Part shown: piece by piece, positions 7,352-15,860 of the stretch
How the letters are laid out: each line of letters begins with the position of its first letter
Position numbering within the stretch: position 1 is the stretch's first letter
Source of the DNA: an uncultured Anaerolineae bacterium
Lineage (GTDB): Bacteria > Chloroflexota > Anaerolineae > Anaerolineales > Villigracilaceae
Direction: 5' to 3'
Assembly: GCA_937120535.1 (NCBI GenBank)
Contig: CAKZJX010000052.1
Span: 1 to 64,000 of the forward strand
DNA length: 64,000 nt
Position numbers and translations under genes: made by a program
Notes under the pieces: model-generated
Told to the model about the DNA's origin: nothing
Seen by the model: the letters and a program-made list of their open reading frames with translations, nothing else
Database searches by the model: none

Positions 7352-9811
7352 TTATAACAGGCTGATGGGGTCGATCTCGATCCGCCACTCTGGCAGGGGG
7401 AGCAGGTGGCGCACCAGCGAGACGGGATTGGGGCCGCGGAGGATCACCTGCCAACGATAGAGGTTGTCCCATTTTGTGAAGAAACAAGGCACGGCCAGGA
7501 TGGTGGTTTGAGAGCGTCCCTCGGCGATAGTTTGCTCGTGCAGGAGGCGCTGTAGGCGTTGGGTTTCTGCTTGGGCATGGGCGGCATCGTGATGGCGGTA
7601 TTCGAGGCGCGCCAGGCGCTCAAAAGGGGGGTAGCCCAGTCGCCGGCGTTGTTCTAACTCGTATTCATAGAAGCCGTCTACATCGTGTTGGGCAGCAGCT
7701 CGGATGACGTAATGGTCAGGGGTGAAGGTTTGCAGAATCACTCGCCCGCCGCGCTCAGAACGCCCAGCCCGTCCGGCGACTTGGGTAAGGACGTGAAAGG
7801 CCCGTTCAGCAGCGAAGGGATCGGGTAGGTTGAGACCGACATCGGCCAGGATGATGCCCACCACGGTCACCAGGGGCAAGTCTAGGCCTTTGGCTAGCAT
7901 TTGGGTGCCGATCAGGATGTCCGCTTGATGATTGGCAAAGTGGGTAAGGATCAGGTGATGGGCGTCTTTGGTTCGGGTGGTTTCCCAATCCCAGCGCAGG
8001 GTGCGGGCTTGAGGGAATAGCGCCTGCACTTCGCTCTCTACTCGTTCAGTGCCCAGCCCGTAGTGACGGATTTGATCGCTGTTACAGGTTGGGCAGCGTT
8101 TTGGCATCTGGCGCTTGTAGCCGCAGCGATGGCAGAGGAGGGAGGGGGTGGAATGTCCGGGGAGTTGGGCATGATAGGTGAGAGACGTTTCACAGCGCGG
8201 ACAGGTGAGGGCGGCGCCGCAAGTGCGACAGAAAACATAGCTAGCGCTGCCGCGGCGGTTGAGGAATAGGATGGCCTGCTCTTGGCGCAGGAGCGCTTCG
8301 GCCAATGCCTCGACCAGCAGCCGGCTGAAAATGCTGCGGTTGCCGGCCTGCAGCTCGATGCGCATATCTACCACACTCACCGGCGGGAGGTGCCGAGCGA
8401 TGATGCGCCGGGGCAGGGAAAGCAGGCGCATTCGTTGGGAGTGGCCATGGATGGAGGTCGCGTTGATGGCATGAAAGCGCTGCTCCACGGTGGGCGTGGC
8501 CGATCCCATCACAAAGACTGCGCCACATAGGCGGGCGTATTCTCGGGCAGCGGTGACAGCATGGTAGAACGGTGGTTCCGATTGATAGTAGGAGCTATCG
8601 TGGCATTCATCGACCACAATTAGGCCAACGTTGGGTAGAGGCGCAAAGAGGGCGGAGCGCGGGCCGATGATCACTTGCAGATCTCCTTGGCGGGCGCGTC
8701 GCCAGGTGTCGTAGCGTTCGCCTTCGGAGAGTTGGGAATGCAAAACGCCCACCCGGCCAGGAAAGCGCCCTAAGAAGCGCCGCACGGTTTGCGGCGTGAG
8801 AGCGATCTCTGGAACCAGGATGATCGCCTGACGGTTGTGACGCAAAGTAGCCTCAGCAGCGCGCAGGTAGAGCTCGGTCTTGCCAGAGCCGGTGACGCCG
8901 TGCAGCAGAAAACTTGCCGGCTGGTTTTGTAGCTCCTGCAGGGCGGCCAGGATCGCTTGGAGCGCTGTTTCCTGTTCCGAGGTCAGGGTGAGATCGGTGA
9001 TGGTCTCCTCGGGTTCGATTCGCTGGAGCGGGTCACGGAATGTTTCGGCGGCAAACAGGCGGATCAGGCCGCGTTGTTCCAGGTAGTGGAGATCGGGGGT
9101 GGTACAGCCGCTTTCGGCACATACCCAAGAGACGTTGACCGGCTCGGAAGTGAGCAGAAGAAATTGCAGAGCGGCTTGACGGCGGGCTTGAGCTTGCCCG
9201 GTGCCTAGGTTGGACAGAGCGGCCGCAGCCTGGTCCGGCGGGACGGCTAGTTGGGCCATGCGGGCGAACTTGGGGCGGGTGCGCGCCGGCAGGAGCAGCG
9301 ACCGCTTTTGCAGCAGGCCGCGTTGCGCTAGGCGGTCGGCCGATCGACGCCACTCCAGGCGAGGCAAGCAACGGTCGATCTGGCGCCCGCGCAGGGGGCC
9401 GCGCCTCTGAAGCAGATGGAGCAACCGCTGTTCTATGGTTGATAGGCCGTCAAGAGAGATCGGTTCGGCGAGCAAGGTGTATAGGACGTCTGCTCGCTGG
9501 TTAAGGCCGGCCGGCAGCATCAAGCCAATGATGGCCGAGAGGGGTTGCACGTAGTATTCGCTAAGCCAACGGGCGAGCTGAATCTGAGGGGGGGTGAGAA
9601 CCGGCTGAGGGTCCAGGAGAGAGGCGATGGATTTGGTTTTAGCAGTCGAGGGGCGTTCAAGCAATTCGAGGACGACGCCCTGGACGATCTGTTGGCGAAA
9701 TGGGACGGTGATCAGCGAACCAGGGTAGATTTGGCCGGCCAGGTCGGGAGGGATGGAGTAATCGAACTCGCCGCTGATCGCCGGCAGGTTGACGGCCACG
9801 CGGGCAAACAT
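7352..9811 (-). CDS. priA: Primosomal protein N' (PriA replication-restart helicase)
   Basis: An 819-residue superfamily 2 helicase that recognises stalled forks and reloads the replicative helicase. The N-terminal DNA-binding region (3'BD and winged helix, about 1-260) precedes the helicase core, with Walker A GVTGSGKTELY at about 304, DECHD at about 398 in place of DEEHD/DEAH, and motif QVAGRAGRSERGG in the second RecA lobe. Eight cysteines in a CxxC...CxxC series (about 530-580) form the PriA zinc-binding insert. Length and order fit the family. It starts four bases after the MEMO-like gene's stop. The minus-strand run continues into the O-methyltransferase. Confidence 0.96.
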   Translation of the reverse strand: MFARVAVNLPAISGEFDYSIPPDLAGQIYPGSLITVPFRQQIVQGVVLELLERPSTAKTKSIASLLDPQPVLTPPQIQLARWLSEYYVQPLSAIIGLMLPAGLNQRADVLYTLLAEPISLDGLSTIEQRLLHLLQRRGPLRGRQIDRCLPRLEWRRSADRLAQRGLLQKRSLLLPARTRPKFARMAQLAVPPDQAAAALSNLGTGQAQARRQAALQFLLLTSEPVNVSWVCAESGCTTPDLHYLEQRGLIRLFAAETFRDPLQRIEPEETITDLTLTSEQETALQAILAALQELQNQPASFLLHGVTGSGKTELYLRAAEATLRHNRQAIILVPEIALTPQTVRRFLGRFPGRVGVLHSQLSEGERYDTWRRARQGDLQVIIGPRSALFAPLPNVGLIVVDECHDSSYYQSEPPFYHAVTAAREYARLCGAVFVMGSATPTVEQRFHAINATSIHGHSQRMRLLSLPRRIIARHLPPVSVVDMRIELQAGNRSIFSRLLVEALAEALLRQEQAILFLNRRGSASYVFCRTCGAALTCPRCETSLTYHAQLPGHSTPSLLCHRCGYKRQMPKRCPTCNSDQIRHYGLGTERVESEVQALFPQARTLRWDWETTRTKDAHHLILTHFANHQADILIGTQMLAKGLDLPLVTVVGIILADVGLNLPDPFAAERAFHVLTQVAGRAGRSERGGRVILQTFTPDHYVIRAAAQHDVDGFYEYELEQRRRLGYPPFERLARLEYRHHDAAHAQAETQRLQRLLHEQTIAEGRSQTTILAVPCFFTKWDNLYRWQVILRGPNPVSLVRHLLPLPEWRIEIDPISLL

Positions 9812-9815
9812 GCGG

Positions 9816-10667
9816 TCAGCAGGCCGAGGACTTTAGGACAACGGCGGCGCCGTATCCGACCACCTGGTGGAAGTCGCCGGTAACATCGCCCGATGTGGCG
9901 TAGTGGAGGACTTGAACGCGATCGGCGCCTAATGCGCGCGCCGCCCAGAGCACAGCCGCTACAGCAGCATGACCACAGGCGTACCCCTTACCCGTGTATT
10001 CAGCTTCAAAGATGGCGTTCGGGTCGAAGGATTCAAAGCGTCGCAGCATTTCGGAGTCGAGTTGGCGGGCCGTGGCCTGGTCGTAGAAATGGGAGAGATC
10101 GGTGCTAGCGACCAGCAGAGCGTTCTTCCCTTTCAGAACGGCCGCCAAAGCTCGGCCGAGGCCGTGGGCGGTCTCTGGTTCTTGGGCGCGGATCATGACC
10201 GGGATCAGGGTGAATTCTCGACTCAGGGCGCGCTGGAGGAAGGGAAGTTCGATCTCTAGAGAGTGCTCGCGATCGCGGGCAATGGGGAAGAGTCCGAAGC
10301 CCAGCTCGGATTTCAGGTGAACGTCTAGGGCGAGCAGGGCTTCTTTATCGGTGGGGATGGGACCAAGAGGGGTGTAGTAGGCGGCGTGGGCCGTGGTGAG
10401 CAGGGGATGAGGGTCGTAGTTGTGATAGGGAGACACCACAGCCACGGCATCCAAGGCCAAACCGCGGATGGCTGCGAAGGCGTATCCTGCCACGGGGCCG
10501 CTATAGCGATGGCCAGCATGGGGAGCGATCAGGGCGATTACTTGACCTTCTAGGCGAGGTAGGCGTGCGCTATCAAGGTAGGTATCTACGGCGCGGGCCA
10601 GACGCACCGGATCGCCTTCGTACCAGGTTCCGGCGATTGGAGAAGGACGAAGTTCCGTGAGCATCAT
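9816..10667 (-). CDS. amrB: MEMO1-like protein (AmmeMemoRadiSam system protein B)
   Basis: 283 residues of the MEMO family, related in fold to non-haem iron dioxygenases. Conserved segments are APHAGHRYSGP (about 48-58), SPYHNYDPH (79-87), STDLSHF (about 189) and ACGHAAVAA near 230, which together hold the family's His/His/Cys metal site. In bacteria it usually sits with an AMMECR1 protein and a radical-SAM enzyme (AmrA, AmrS); neither is beside it here, so it is solitary. The start follows a TACAAT box by seven bases with no SD, suggesting a leaderless mRNA. A second ATG follows at once (10664). The gene overlaps priA's leader region by four bases of spacing only. Confidence 0.9.
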   Translation of the reverse strand: MMLTELRPSPIAGTWYEGDPVRLARAVDTYLDSARLPRLEGQVIALIAPHAGHRYSGPVAGYAFAAIRGLALDAVAVVSPYHNYDPHPLLTTAHAAYYTPLGPIPTDKEALLALDVHLKSELGFGLFPIARDREHSLEIELPFLQRALSREFTLIPVMIRAQEPETAHGLGRALAAVLKGKNALLVASTDLSHFYDQATARQLDSEMLRRFESFDPNAIFEAEYTGKGYACGHAAVAAVLWAARALGADRVQVLHYATSGDVTGDFHQVVGYGAAVVLKSSAC

Positions 10668-10674
10668 CGAAACT

Positions 10675-10704
10675 ATTGTAGCACAAGAGCGCAGCTTCTT
10701 TCAA
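10675..10704 (-). promoter_or_regulatory. Promoter of the MEMO-like gene, leaderless type
   Basis: On the minus strand, TTGAAA (10699-10704), an 18-base spacer and TACAAT (10675-10680). Only seven bases separate the -10 box from the ATG at 10667, so the transcript would begin at or next to the start codon. Confidence 0.5.
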
Positions 10705-11270
10705 GGCGGAGCGAGGATGTTCTAAAAAATACCACTCTGTCCTTGCCATGACGCATTCGAGGGCTGGAATTACACAACCCCTTGCGGGCGCCAAAGAACG
10801 ACTCGACCAAATGGCGATAGGTGACCTGATGAGCTTGGTAATCCGCCTGGACTTGCCGGCGCACTGGGCGACGCGCCTCCCGATGCAGGCTCTCTTGCAC
10901 TCGCATCATGGCTTTTCCTCCCCCCGCATCTATCCAAGCCCATCCCTGCGTGTCCATCCCACACAGAGCGTCTCCCACCACCAAGCAGTCTTCCTTCAGC
11001 CCATGGTCGCCTGCTTCCTGCTACCAACCGTCATAGCACTCGCTCATCGGTATACGCCGTCCCCAAGCGCGCCCCAAGCAACTCCCATCCTGTTCGGGAT
11101 ATCGCCGCCACGGCGACGACTTGGATATGGGCGTGGACCTGCCGCGCTTGACTGCCTGGTCGCCATGCTTGGGTGAGCGGTGTGACAAACCCGACCCCAA
11201 TGCCCGCTCCAAGTTCGCCTCCTTTCAGCTTGCTCAACGCATACCAAAACGTCCCTGGTCCCGCAAGGTA
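10700..11270 (-). pseudogene. Decayed DDE transposase (IS4/IS5-like) remnant
   Basis: No intact reading frame spans this stretch, but minus-strand pieces in different frames look like one broken transposase. The clearest piece (10770-10984) reads LVVGDALCG, an acidic catalytic segment, then YRHLVESFFGARK, which fits the R-x3-E-x6-K part of the IS4/IS5 signature around the catalytic glutamate. An in-frame stop separates it from CYDGW further upstream, and a frameshift near 10785 breaks the end. The N-terminal part (about 11030-11270) includes LAGPGTFWYAL and SKLKGGEL. Terminal inverted repeats were not found. The assignment rests on motif resemblance only. Confidence 0.45.
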
Positions 11271-11319
11271 ATGAATATTTGGCCGGTATGGCCCGAGAGA
11301 GGCACGGCGAGAGGATGAA

Positions 11320-11442
11320 ATGAGCGGCTCGCTTTCGTTAGAGCGGCTTGGAACGCTGCTTCAGGTGACGATCGTCGTAGCATTGGTCGTTCTGGTTGAT
11401 CGTTGGATTCGTCAGCGGCGCTTTAGGATGATGGAAACCTAA
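11320..11442 (+). CDS. Possible 40-residue single-pass membrane peptide
   Basis: ATG at 11320 opens 40 codons ending TAA at 11442. A short polar N-terminus is followed by a hydrophobic stretch (residues 12-26, LLQVTIVVALVVLV) and a basic tail (DRWIRQRRFR), the layout of a small inner-membrane protein. GAGAGG lies six bases before the ATG. It sits between the transposase remnant and the end of the NUDIX gene on the opposite strand. No homologue is recognised, so it may be chance. Confidence 0.35.
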   Translation: MSGSLSLERLGTLLQVTIVVALVVLVDRWIRQRRFRMMET

Positions 11443-11519
11443 ATCGTGCTCACCGCTGCGCTACAAACCGGCGAGTTCTGCAACGACATCTTCGAGATTT
11501 GGGCGAAGAAGATAGAGCT

Positions 11520-12008
11520 TCAGCGCTCCAAGAGCGCTCGGCGGGTGACTTGGAAGGCCAAGGTGGGGAGATTGGAGAGGTCGAACCAACCTACGGCATC
11601 GGCGTCATCGCCGGCCATGAGCTGGCCGGATTGGACTTGGGCTGCGTAGAGGATCACGATGTCGGCGCCGCGTTCGTGCTCTCGGCCGGCAATCACGTCG
11701 AGCACCCGAGTTACACGCACGGTGAGGCCGGTTTCTTCGAGGCATTCACGCGCAGCGGCTTCGGCCGGGTCTTCGCCAGCGTTGACGAAGCCGGCCGGCA
11801 GGGTCCATAGGCCTCGGAATGGCTCGTTGACGCGGCGGACAAGCAGCACTTTGCCATCTTGTTCCACCAGCACCGCTGCGGCTACTTTGGGATCGGCGAA
11901 GTAAATCCAGCCGCAGTTGGGGCAGACCGGCCGTGTTTTGCCAAAGGTGAATTGGTGGGTGATGGGGGTGCTGCATTGGGGGCAGTAGTTTACCTGGGTG
12001 AAGGCCAT
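11520..12008 (-). CDS. NUDIX hydrolase with N-terminal zinc ribbon
   Basis: 162 residues. The N-terminus has two CxxC pairs (CPQC at 9-12, CPNC at about 29-32), as in zinc-ribbon NUDIX proteins such as the NADH pyrophosphatase group. The NUDIX box starts at the glycine before FVNAGED and contains RECLEETGL, matching G-x5-E-x7-R-E-x2-E-E-x-G. These enzymes split a nucleoside diphosphate linked to another group. The LPAGF just before the box is common in ADP-ribose or NADH hydrolases, but the substrate is not certain. It starts six bases after the anti-sigma gene's stop, so it is part of the sigma operon. Confidence 0.88.
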   Translation of the reverse strand: MAFTQVNYCPQCSTPITHQFTFGKTRPVCPNCGWIYFADPKVAAAVLVEQDGKVLLVRRVNEPFRGLWTLPAGFVNAGEDPAEAAARECLEETGLTVRVTRVLDVIAGREHERGADIVILYAAQVQSGQLMAGDDADAVGWFDLSNLPTLAFQVTRRALLER

Positions 12009-12014
12009 AGATCA

Positions 12015-12659
12015 TCAGGCGCGCCATTTGCGGGCCGTGGTGTAGCGCACGATCAGCATCGTTGCCGCTCCTAGCAGAGCGAGCAGGCCGAAGAGGATCT
12101 GCCCGCGAGCGAGAAGGAGGGAGAGGGGCGCTTCTTGTGGAACGTTGGAGAGGGGCTCGGCTGCGATGCGCAGGGAGGAATAATCTTCTTCTGGGATGGG
12201 GGTGGCGGGGGTGAGGTTTTCTTGGAGTTCCTGGGCAAGTGCTTTGGGGGTGTGGGGCGGCTCCGGTGACGGTTGTTCTTCCAGCGTGGCCGCCATCAGG
12301 GCCGGGGCAGCCGGCCCTGCTTCTGCCATCGGCATAGCGGCCGGCACTGGGAAGGGAACTTGCCTGACAAGGAAGACGAGAAGGAAGAGGAAGGTTGCAA
12401 AGGCGGTTGCCAGGCGCAGAACTGGGTAGAAGCGCGGCAGGGGAGGACGGCGACTGACCATCTGAGGGGTGAGGCTGAAGTTGCGTGGGGAGCGCCGGCG
12501 GGGGAGTTGGCGGAGGAGCGCTCGGGTTTCGCGCAGGGCTTGGAGGGCAGCAGCCAGCTCGGAGTCCGAAGAGAGGCGGGCCTCGAGGTGGATCGCTTCG
12601 TCGGGAGATAGACGGCCGTCGAGATATTCGGAGAGTCGTTCGAGGTCGCGTTGGTTCAT
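12015..12659 (-). CDS. Predicted anti-sigma factor, zinc-ligand-free
   Basis: 214 residues. The ATG at 12659 overlaps the sigma gene's TGA (ATGA), a strong sign of translational coupling and of an anti-sigma partner. Residues 1-50 (LSEYLDGRLSPDEA) resemble the anti-sigma helical domain but lack the H-x3-C-x2-C zinc motif. One membrane segment lies at about 83-102 (LATAFATFLFLLVFLV), followed by a Pro/Glu-rich outer segment and a second hydrophobic stretch near the C-terminus (ILFGLLALLGAATMLIV). So both ends may be cytoplasmic around an external loop, unusual for the family. An upstream ATG at 12722 is possible but lies inside the sigma gene. Confidence 0.75.
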   Translation of the reverse strand: MNQRDLERLSEYLDGRLSPDEAIHLEARLSSDSELAAALQALRETRALLRQLPRRRSPRNFSLTPQMVSRRPPLPRFYPVLRLATAFATFLFLLVFLVRQVPFPVPAAMPMAEAGPAAPALMAATLEEQPSPEPPHTPKALAQELQENLTPATPIPEEDYSSLRIAAEPLSNVPQEAPLSLLLARGQILFGLLALLGAATMLIVRYTTARKWRA

Positions 12660-13264
12660 GCGTTTTTCTCGTTCCTCAGACGGAAGGCAGAGGGCAAAAG
12701 TTCCCAGAAGTCCTGTAAACACTCTCGCAGGCGCAAGCGAGCACGCGCCAGGCGGCTTTTGATGGTGCCGATCGGAAGGCGCAAGGCGTGGGCTATCTCT
12801 AGGTAGTCCAATCCTTCGATGTCAGCTAGGACTACCACCAGGCGGAAGTCGGTGGGCAGGGCGTCTAGACAGTGTTGGATGGCGTGTTCCAGTTCTTGGG
12901 CTTCGAGTTGTTGGTCGGGCGTGAGGGCTGAGTCGGTCAGCCAGCGCGTGGTTTCGAGGTCGTCGCCCTGGTCGGTTTGGGGTTCCAGCGGAGCGGTGGG
13001 CCGGCGTTTGCGGCGGCGGAGCTCGTCGTAGCAGGCGTTGGTGACGATGCGTAGCAGCCAGGCTTTGAAGGATCCGCCTCGGTAGGAGGGAAGGGCTTGG
13101 AAGGCCGAGAGGAAGGCTTCTTGGGAGGCGTCGGCAGCCGCTTCTTCTTCTCCTAGGATGCGTAGGGCAGCGTTGAAGACCATGTCCTGGTAATGTAAGA
13201 CAAGGGTGTTGAAGGCGTTGAGATCGCCGCGCTGCGCCGAGGCAATGAGATGGGATTCGTTCAT
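12656..13264 (-). CDS. ECF (group IV) RNA polymerase sigma factor
   Basis: 202 residues with sigma region 2 (about 10-80; QDMVFNAALRILG and DASQEAFLSAF are typical) and region 4 (about 130-190; PTDFRLVVVLADIEGLDY, then IGTIKSRLARARLRL, the -35-binding helix-turn-helix). Regions 1 and 3 are absent, as expected for extracytoplasmic-function sigma factors. A minus-strand TAAAAT lies about 16 bases upstream of the ATG. It is the first gene of a sigma, anti-sigma, NUDIX operon. The signal it answers to is unknown. Confidence 0.93.
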   Translation of the reverse strand: MNESHLIASAQRGDLNAFNTLVLHYQDMVFNAALRILGEEEAAADASQEAFLSAFQALPSYRGGSFKAWLLRIVTNACYDELRRRKRRPTAPLEPQTDQGDDLETTRWLTDSALTPDQQLEAQELEHAIQHCLDALPTDFRLVVVLADIEGLDYLEIAHALRLPIGTIKSRLARARLRLRECLQDFWELLPSAFRLRNEKNA

Positions 13265-13448
13265 GGGCGAATCGGTGTGGGAATTTTATCAAGGTTTGGT
13301 GGGAGAGGGAGGAGGTGGTTTTGAGGCGGGTGGTGTTAAAACACCAAACCATCTGTCCGATGCAAGGGATGCATGGTGAACGGGAGGTGGGAAGGCAGGA
13401 GAAGTTCCCTAGGTTAGGTGAGGGGATCGGCGGGTGGGTTTCCCTGGC

Positions 13449-13877
13449 TTAGCATGGGGAGGACGTCGCCTGATAGGTGCGAGAAACCAGTTGATCGAAG
13501 GTGGTGCTCTTTAGGCGGTTGACCAGTTCGCGTTGGGCTTCGCACCACACGGGGCGCAGTGGGCAGTCTTCGCTGAAGGAGCAGTTGTTAGCGTCTCCTA
13601 CGCACTCGTTGAGTTGGATGGGGCCGTCAATGGCTTCGATCACTTCGAGCAAGGTGATGTCTTTGGGGTCGCGGGCCAGGGTCACACCGCCGCGGGCGCC
13701 GCGTGAGGTGTGGAGCAAGCCGGCGATGGAAAGTTGAGAGATGATCTTGGCAAGGAAAGAGGGGGGGATGTGTTGTGCTTGGGCTACTGTACTGGTCGCC
13801 GCACGCCGATTGGGACCCAACTGGGCAAGATAAAGCACGGCTCGAACAGCATAATCAGCTTGACGGGTGATTTGCAT
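13449..13877 (-). CDS. Rrf2-family transcription regulator
   Basis: 142 residues. The N-terminal winged helix begins MQITRQADYAVRAVLYLAQ, the family hallmark, with the recognition part PPSFLAKIISQL. A later loop holds three cysteines (ECV, NNC, EDC, spaced C-x6-C-x5-C), the usual iron-sulfur ligands of IscR/NsrR-like members; two more cysteines follow (WC and the final residue). So it likely senses redox state, nitric oxide or Fe-S supply. A GAGAGGTG SD precedes the ATG. It stands alone, with no Fe-S assembly genes next to it. Confidence 0.9.
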   Translation of the reverse strand: MQITRQADYAVRAVLYLAQLGPNRRAATSTVAQAQHIPPSFLAKIISQLSIAGLLHTSRGARGGVTLARDPKDITLLEVIEAIDGPIQLNECVGDANNCSFSEDCPLRPVWCEAQRELVNRLKSTTFDQLVSRTYQATSSPC

Positions 13878-14045
13878 GATCGAACACCTCTCTAGGGCAA
13901 TCTTGATAATGCTTGTCTACTTTTGTGTATTTTATTGTGAAATTGTATCCCAAGCAAGTGATGGAGGTCACAGACTAAATATGACCTTTTACTCCGATTT
14001 TTGTATGTTGATCGGGGAGAGAGAATCGGCCAAGCAGGTCGGCGG

Positions 14046-14897
14046 TTAGCGGGTAAGGGTGAGGTTGCCAGCGCCGATGTTGATCAGGAAGGTAAGGGCC
14101 GGCCCGTCGCCGCGTTGGATGTAGGTGTTGTTGTTTTGGGACCAGGTCGGGCCGGCGTGGACGTTGGTCAGGTTGCTCTCGACGGTCACCACGGAGGGGA
14201 CTCCTTCTGGGATGATCAGGATCAGGTTGCATAGGCCGGCATCCACGGTTACCACCCCCGATCGGCGTTGTTGGCCGGAGAAGTCGAGGGTGTAATCGCC
14301 GGCGCCACCTTGGAAGATGAGCGTGCCGAAATTGGCCCACCCCAGGCCGGCGATGGAGATGCGAGAAGCGCCGGTTTGGTAGCGAAAGATGGCCAGCTCG
14401 GCCGGATTGGGTTCGGAGAACGAGAGTTGAACGCGCGCTGCCCCATCTTGGATGGCAAGTCCGGTCAGAGCTAGGCCGCCCAGCTCGAAATGGCCCTGAT
14501 AGGCGCCGGCTTCGATGGTCAGGTCCAAGGGAACGCCCTGGGCAAGGCGGAGATCCCAGATGTGGACCAAGTTGGAGAGGGGAGGAAAGCCGGTCAAGGC
14601 GCCTTGGCCGGCCTGCAAGCGAATGCGCTCGCCCTCGGTCTGGAGGGTCGGTTGGAGGGCGCTGTAGTTGTAGGTGGCGGTTCCTTCGACCAGAGCGTCG
14701 GCTGCGCCGGGAGCAAGGATTAGCTCTCCTGCACCGAAAGTCAAGGTCAAGCGCGCCGGCAGAGTGGAGGGCGGCGGGATGGAAATCGCCTGGGTGACTT
14801 CGGGTTCGGGGGAAAGCGGGACAGGTAGAGGAACGCCTGGCCCACACCCCCCTGCGAGAAAGCTCACCCACAGCAACACTCGAAGGATACGGTTCAT
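14046..14897 (-). CDS. Lipoprotein with LiaF/toast-rack-like beta domain
   Basis: 283 residues. A signal peptide ends in the lipobox LAGGC (about 14-18), so the mature protein should be a lipid-anchored surface protein. The body is beta-rich with repeating strands (FGAGELILAPG, DLTIEAGAYQGHFELGG, IAGLGWANFGTLIFQGG, DYTLDFSG), characteristic of the N-terminal domain of DUF2154/LiaF-type 'toast rack' proteins. Such domains appear in envelope-stress proteins of Gram-positives and Chloroflexota; the exact role is unknown. It is the last gene of a minus-strand operon after the alpha/beta hydrolase, 13 bases downstream of it. Confidence 0.75.
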   Translation of the reverse strand: MNRILRVLLWVSFLAGGCGPGVPLPVPLSPEPEVTQAISIPPPSTLPARLTLTFGAGELILAPGAADALVEGTATYNYSALQPTLQTEGERIRLQAGQGALTGFPPLSNLVHIWDLRLAQGVPLDLTIEAGAYQGHFELGGLALTGLAIQDGAARVQLSFSEPNPAELAIFRYQTGASRISIAGLGWANFGTLIFQGGAGDYTLDFSGQQRRSGVVTVDAGLCNLILIIPEGVPSVVTVESNLTNVHAGPTWSQNNNTYIQRGDGPALTFLINIGAGNLTLTR

Positions 14898-14910
14898 CGG
14901 CTCAGCTAGC

Positions 14911-15753
14911 TTATCCGCGGGCCGTGCTGTACTCGTCCAGCCAGGCGATCAGGCGGCGGAAGAATCGTTCTTTCTCCAATTCGTTGTGCAGTTCGTGATA
15001 CCAGCCGTCCCATAGCTCGGTGGTAACATAGAACGGCGCTGCAGCTCCAAATCGACGGCTGGCTTCGGCGGAGGTCAGGCGGTCGGCGGTGCCGTGGACC
15101 AAGAGCATGGGGAGTGGGAAATCGGCGGCGTGGTCCAGGGCATAGAGGCCGGCGTCGAACAGGCTGACGAACAGGCGGGCCGAGATTTTGTCGTGGACCA
15201 GGGGATCCTGCTCATAGGCCTGCACCACTTGGGGATCGCGCGAGAGGGCGGCGGTCTCCAGGCCGCTGGCCTGGGTGAAGGAGGGGATAAGATTGTTCAT
15301 CAAGCGTCCTAGCTTCACTTTGATGGCTGGCGGCTGAAAGGCCAATTCCAAAAAGGGAGCGGTAGCAACGGCGCCGTTCAGGTTGGATGGGCGGCGGAGG
15401 GGATAGTTGATCACTAGGTTGCCGCCCATGCTGTGGCCGTAGAGGAAGCAAGGCCGATCAGGGTAGCGCTCCTCGATCTGCTTGAGAAAGGAGCTGATGT
15501 CATCGAGCAGCGCTTCATAGGAGGGCGTATGGCCGCGCGGCCCGCCAGATCGGCCATGACCACGGTGGTCGAAACCGAGCAGGGCGTAGCCGGCCTCCGT
15601 CAGGGTTGCGCCTACATGTTCGTAGCGCCCAATGTGTTCACCCAGGCCGTGGATCAGCCCGATGGCTGCTTTGGGAGGGACGTCAGGCAGCCAAGCTTTG
15701 GCAAACATGTTCAATCCATCCGACGAGGTCCATTGCCATTCCAGGGTGTTCAT
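14911..15753 (-). CDS. Alpha/beta hydrolase, monoacylglycerol-lipase-like
   Basis: 280 residues of the serine alpha/beta hydrolase fold. The nucleophile elbow is YGHSMGGN, GFDHRGHGRSGG marks the oxyanion region, and LLVHGTADRLTS plus a late WYHELHNE provide the Asp and His of the triad. The spacing matches bacterial monoacylglycerol lipases, which cut a fatty acid from glycerol; lysophospholipase activity is also possible. The ATG at 15753 is chosen because AAAGGAG lies seven bases upstream; an ATG at 15801 adds residues without support. It follows the GNAT gene and precedes the lipoprotein gene. Confidence 0.9.
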   Translation of the reverse strand: MNTLEWQWTSSDGLNMFAKAWLPDVPPKAAIGLIHGLGEHIGRYEHVGATLTEAGYALLGFDHRGHGRSGGPRGHTPSYEALLDDISSFLKQIEERYPDRPCFLYGHSMGGNLVINYPLRRPSNLNGAVATAPFLELAFQPPAIKVKLGRLMNNLIPSFTQASGLETAALSRDPQVVQAYEQDPLVHDKISARLFVSLFDAGLYALDHAADFPLPMLLVHGTADRLTSAEASRRFGAAAPFYVTTELWDGWYHELHNELEKERFFRRLIAWLDEYSTARG

Positions 15754-15860
15754 GTTGATGCTCCTTTCATCTCCGATCAAGTTGAGCGGGTTTTCCAACA
15801 CGGAGAGCCATTGTCGGCCGAGGACGGTTTGCGGGGAAATGCCAGGCCTAGAGGAGAGGC

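Noticed and set aside
13402-13408. GGAACTT on the minus strand as an ECF-type -35 for the sigma operon
   Set aside because: The best matching -10 (CGTT) is 19 bases away, which is longer than usual; I do not assert it.
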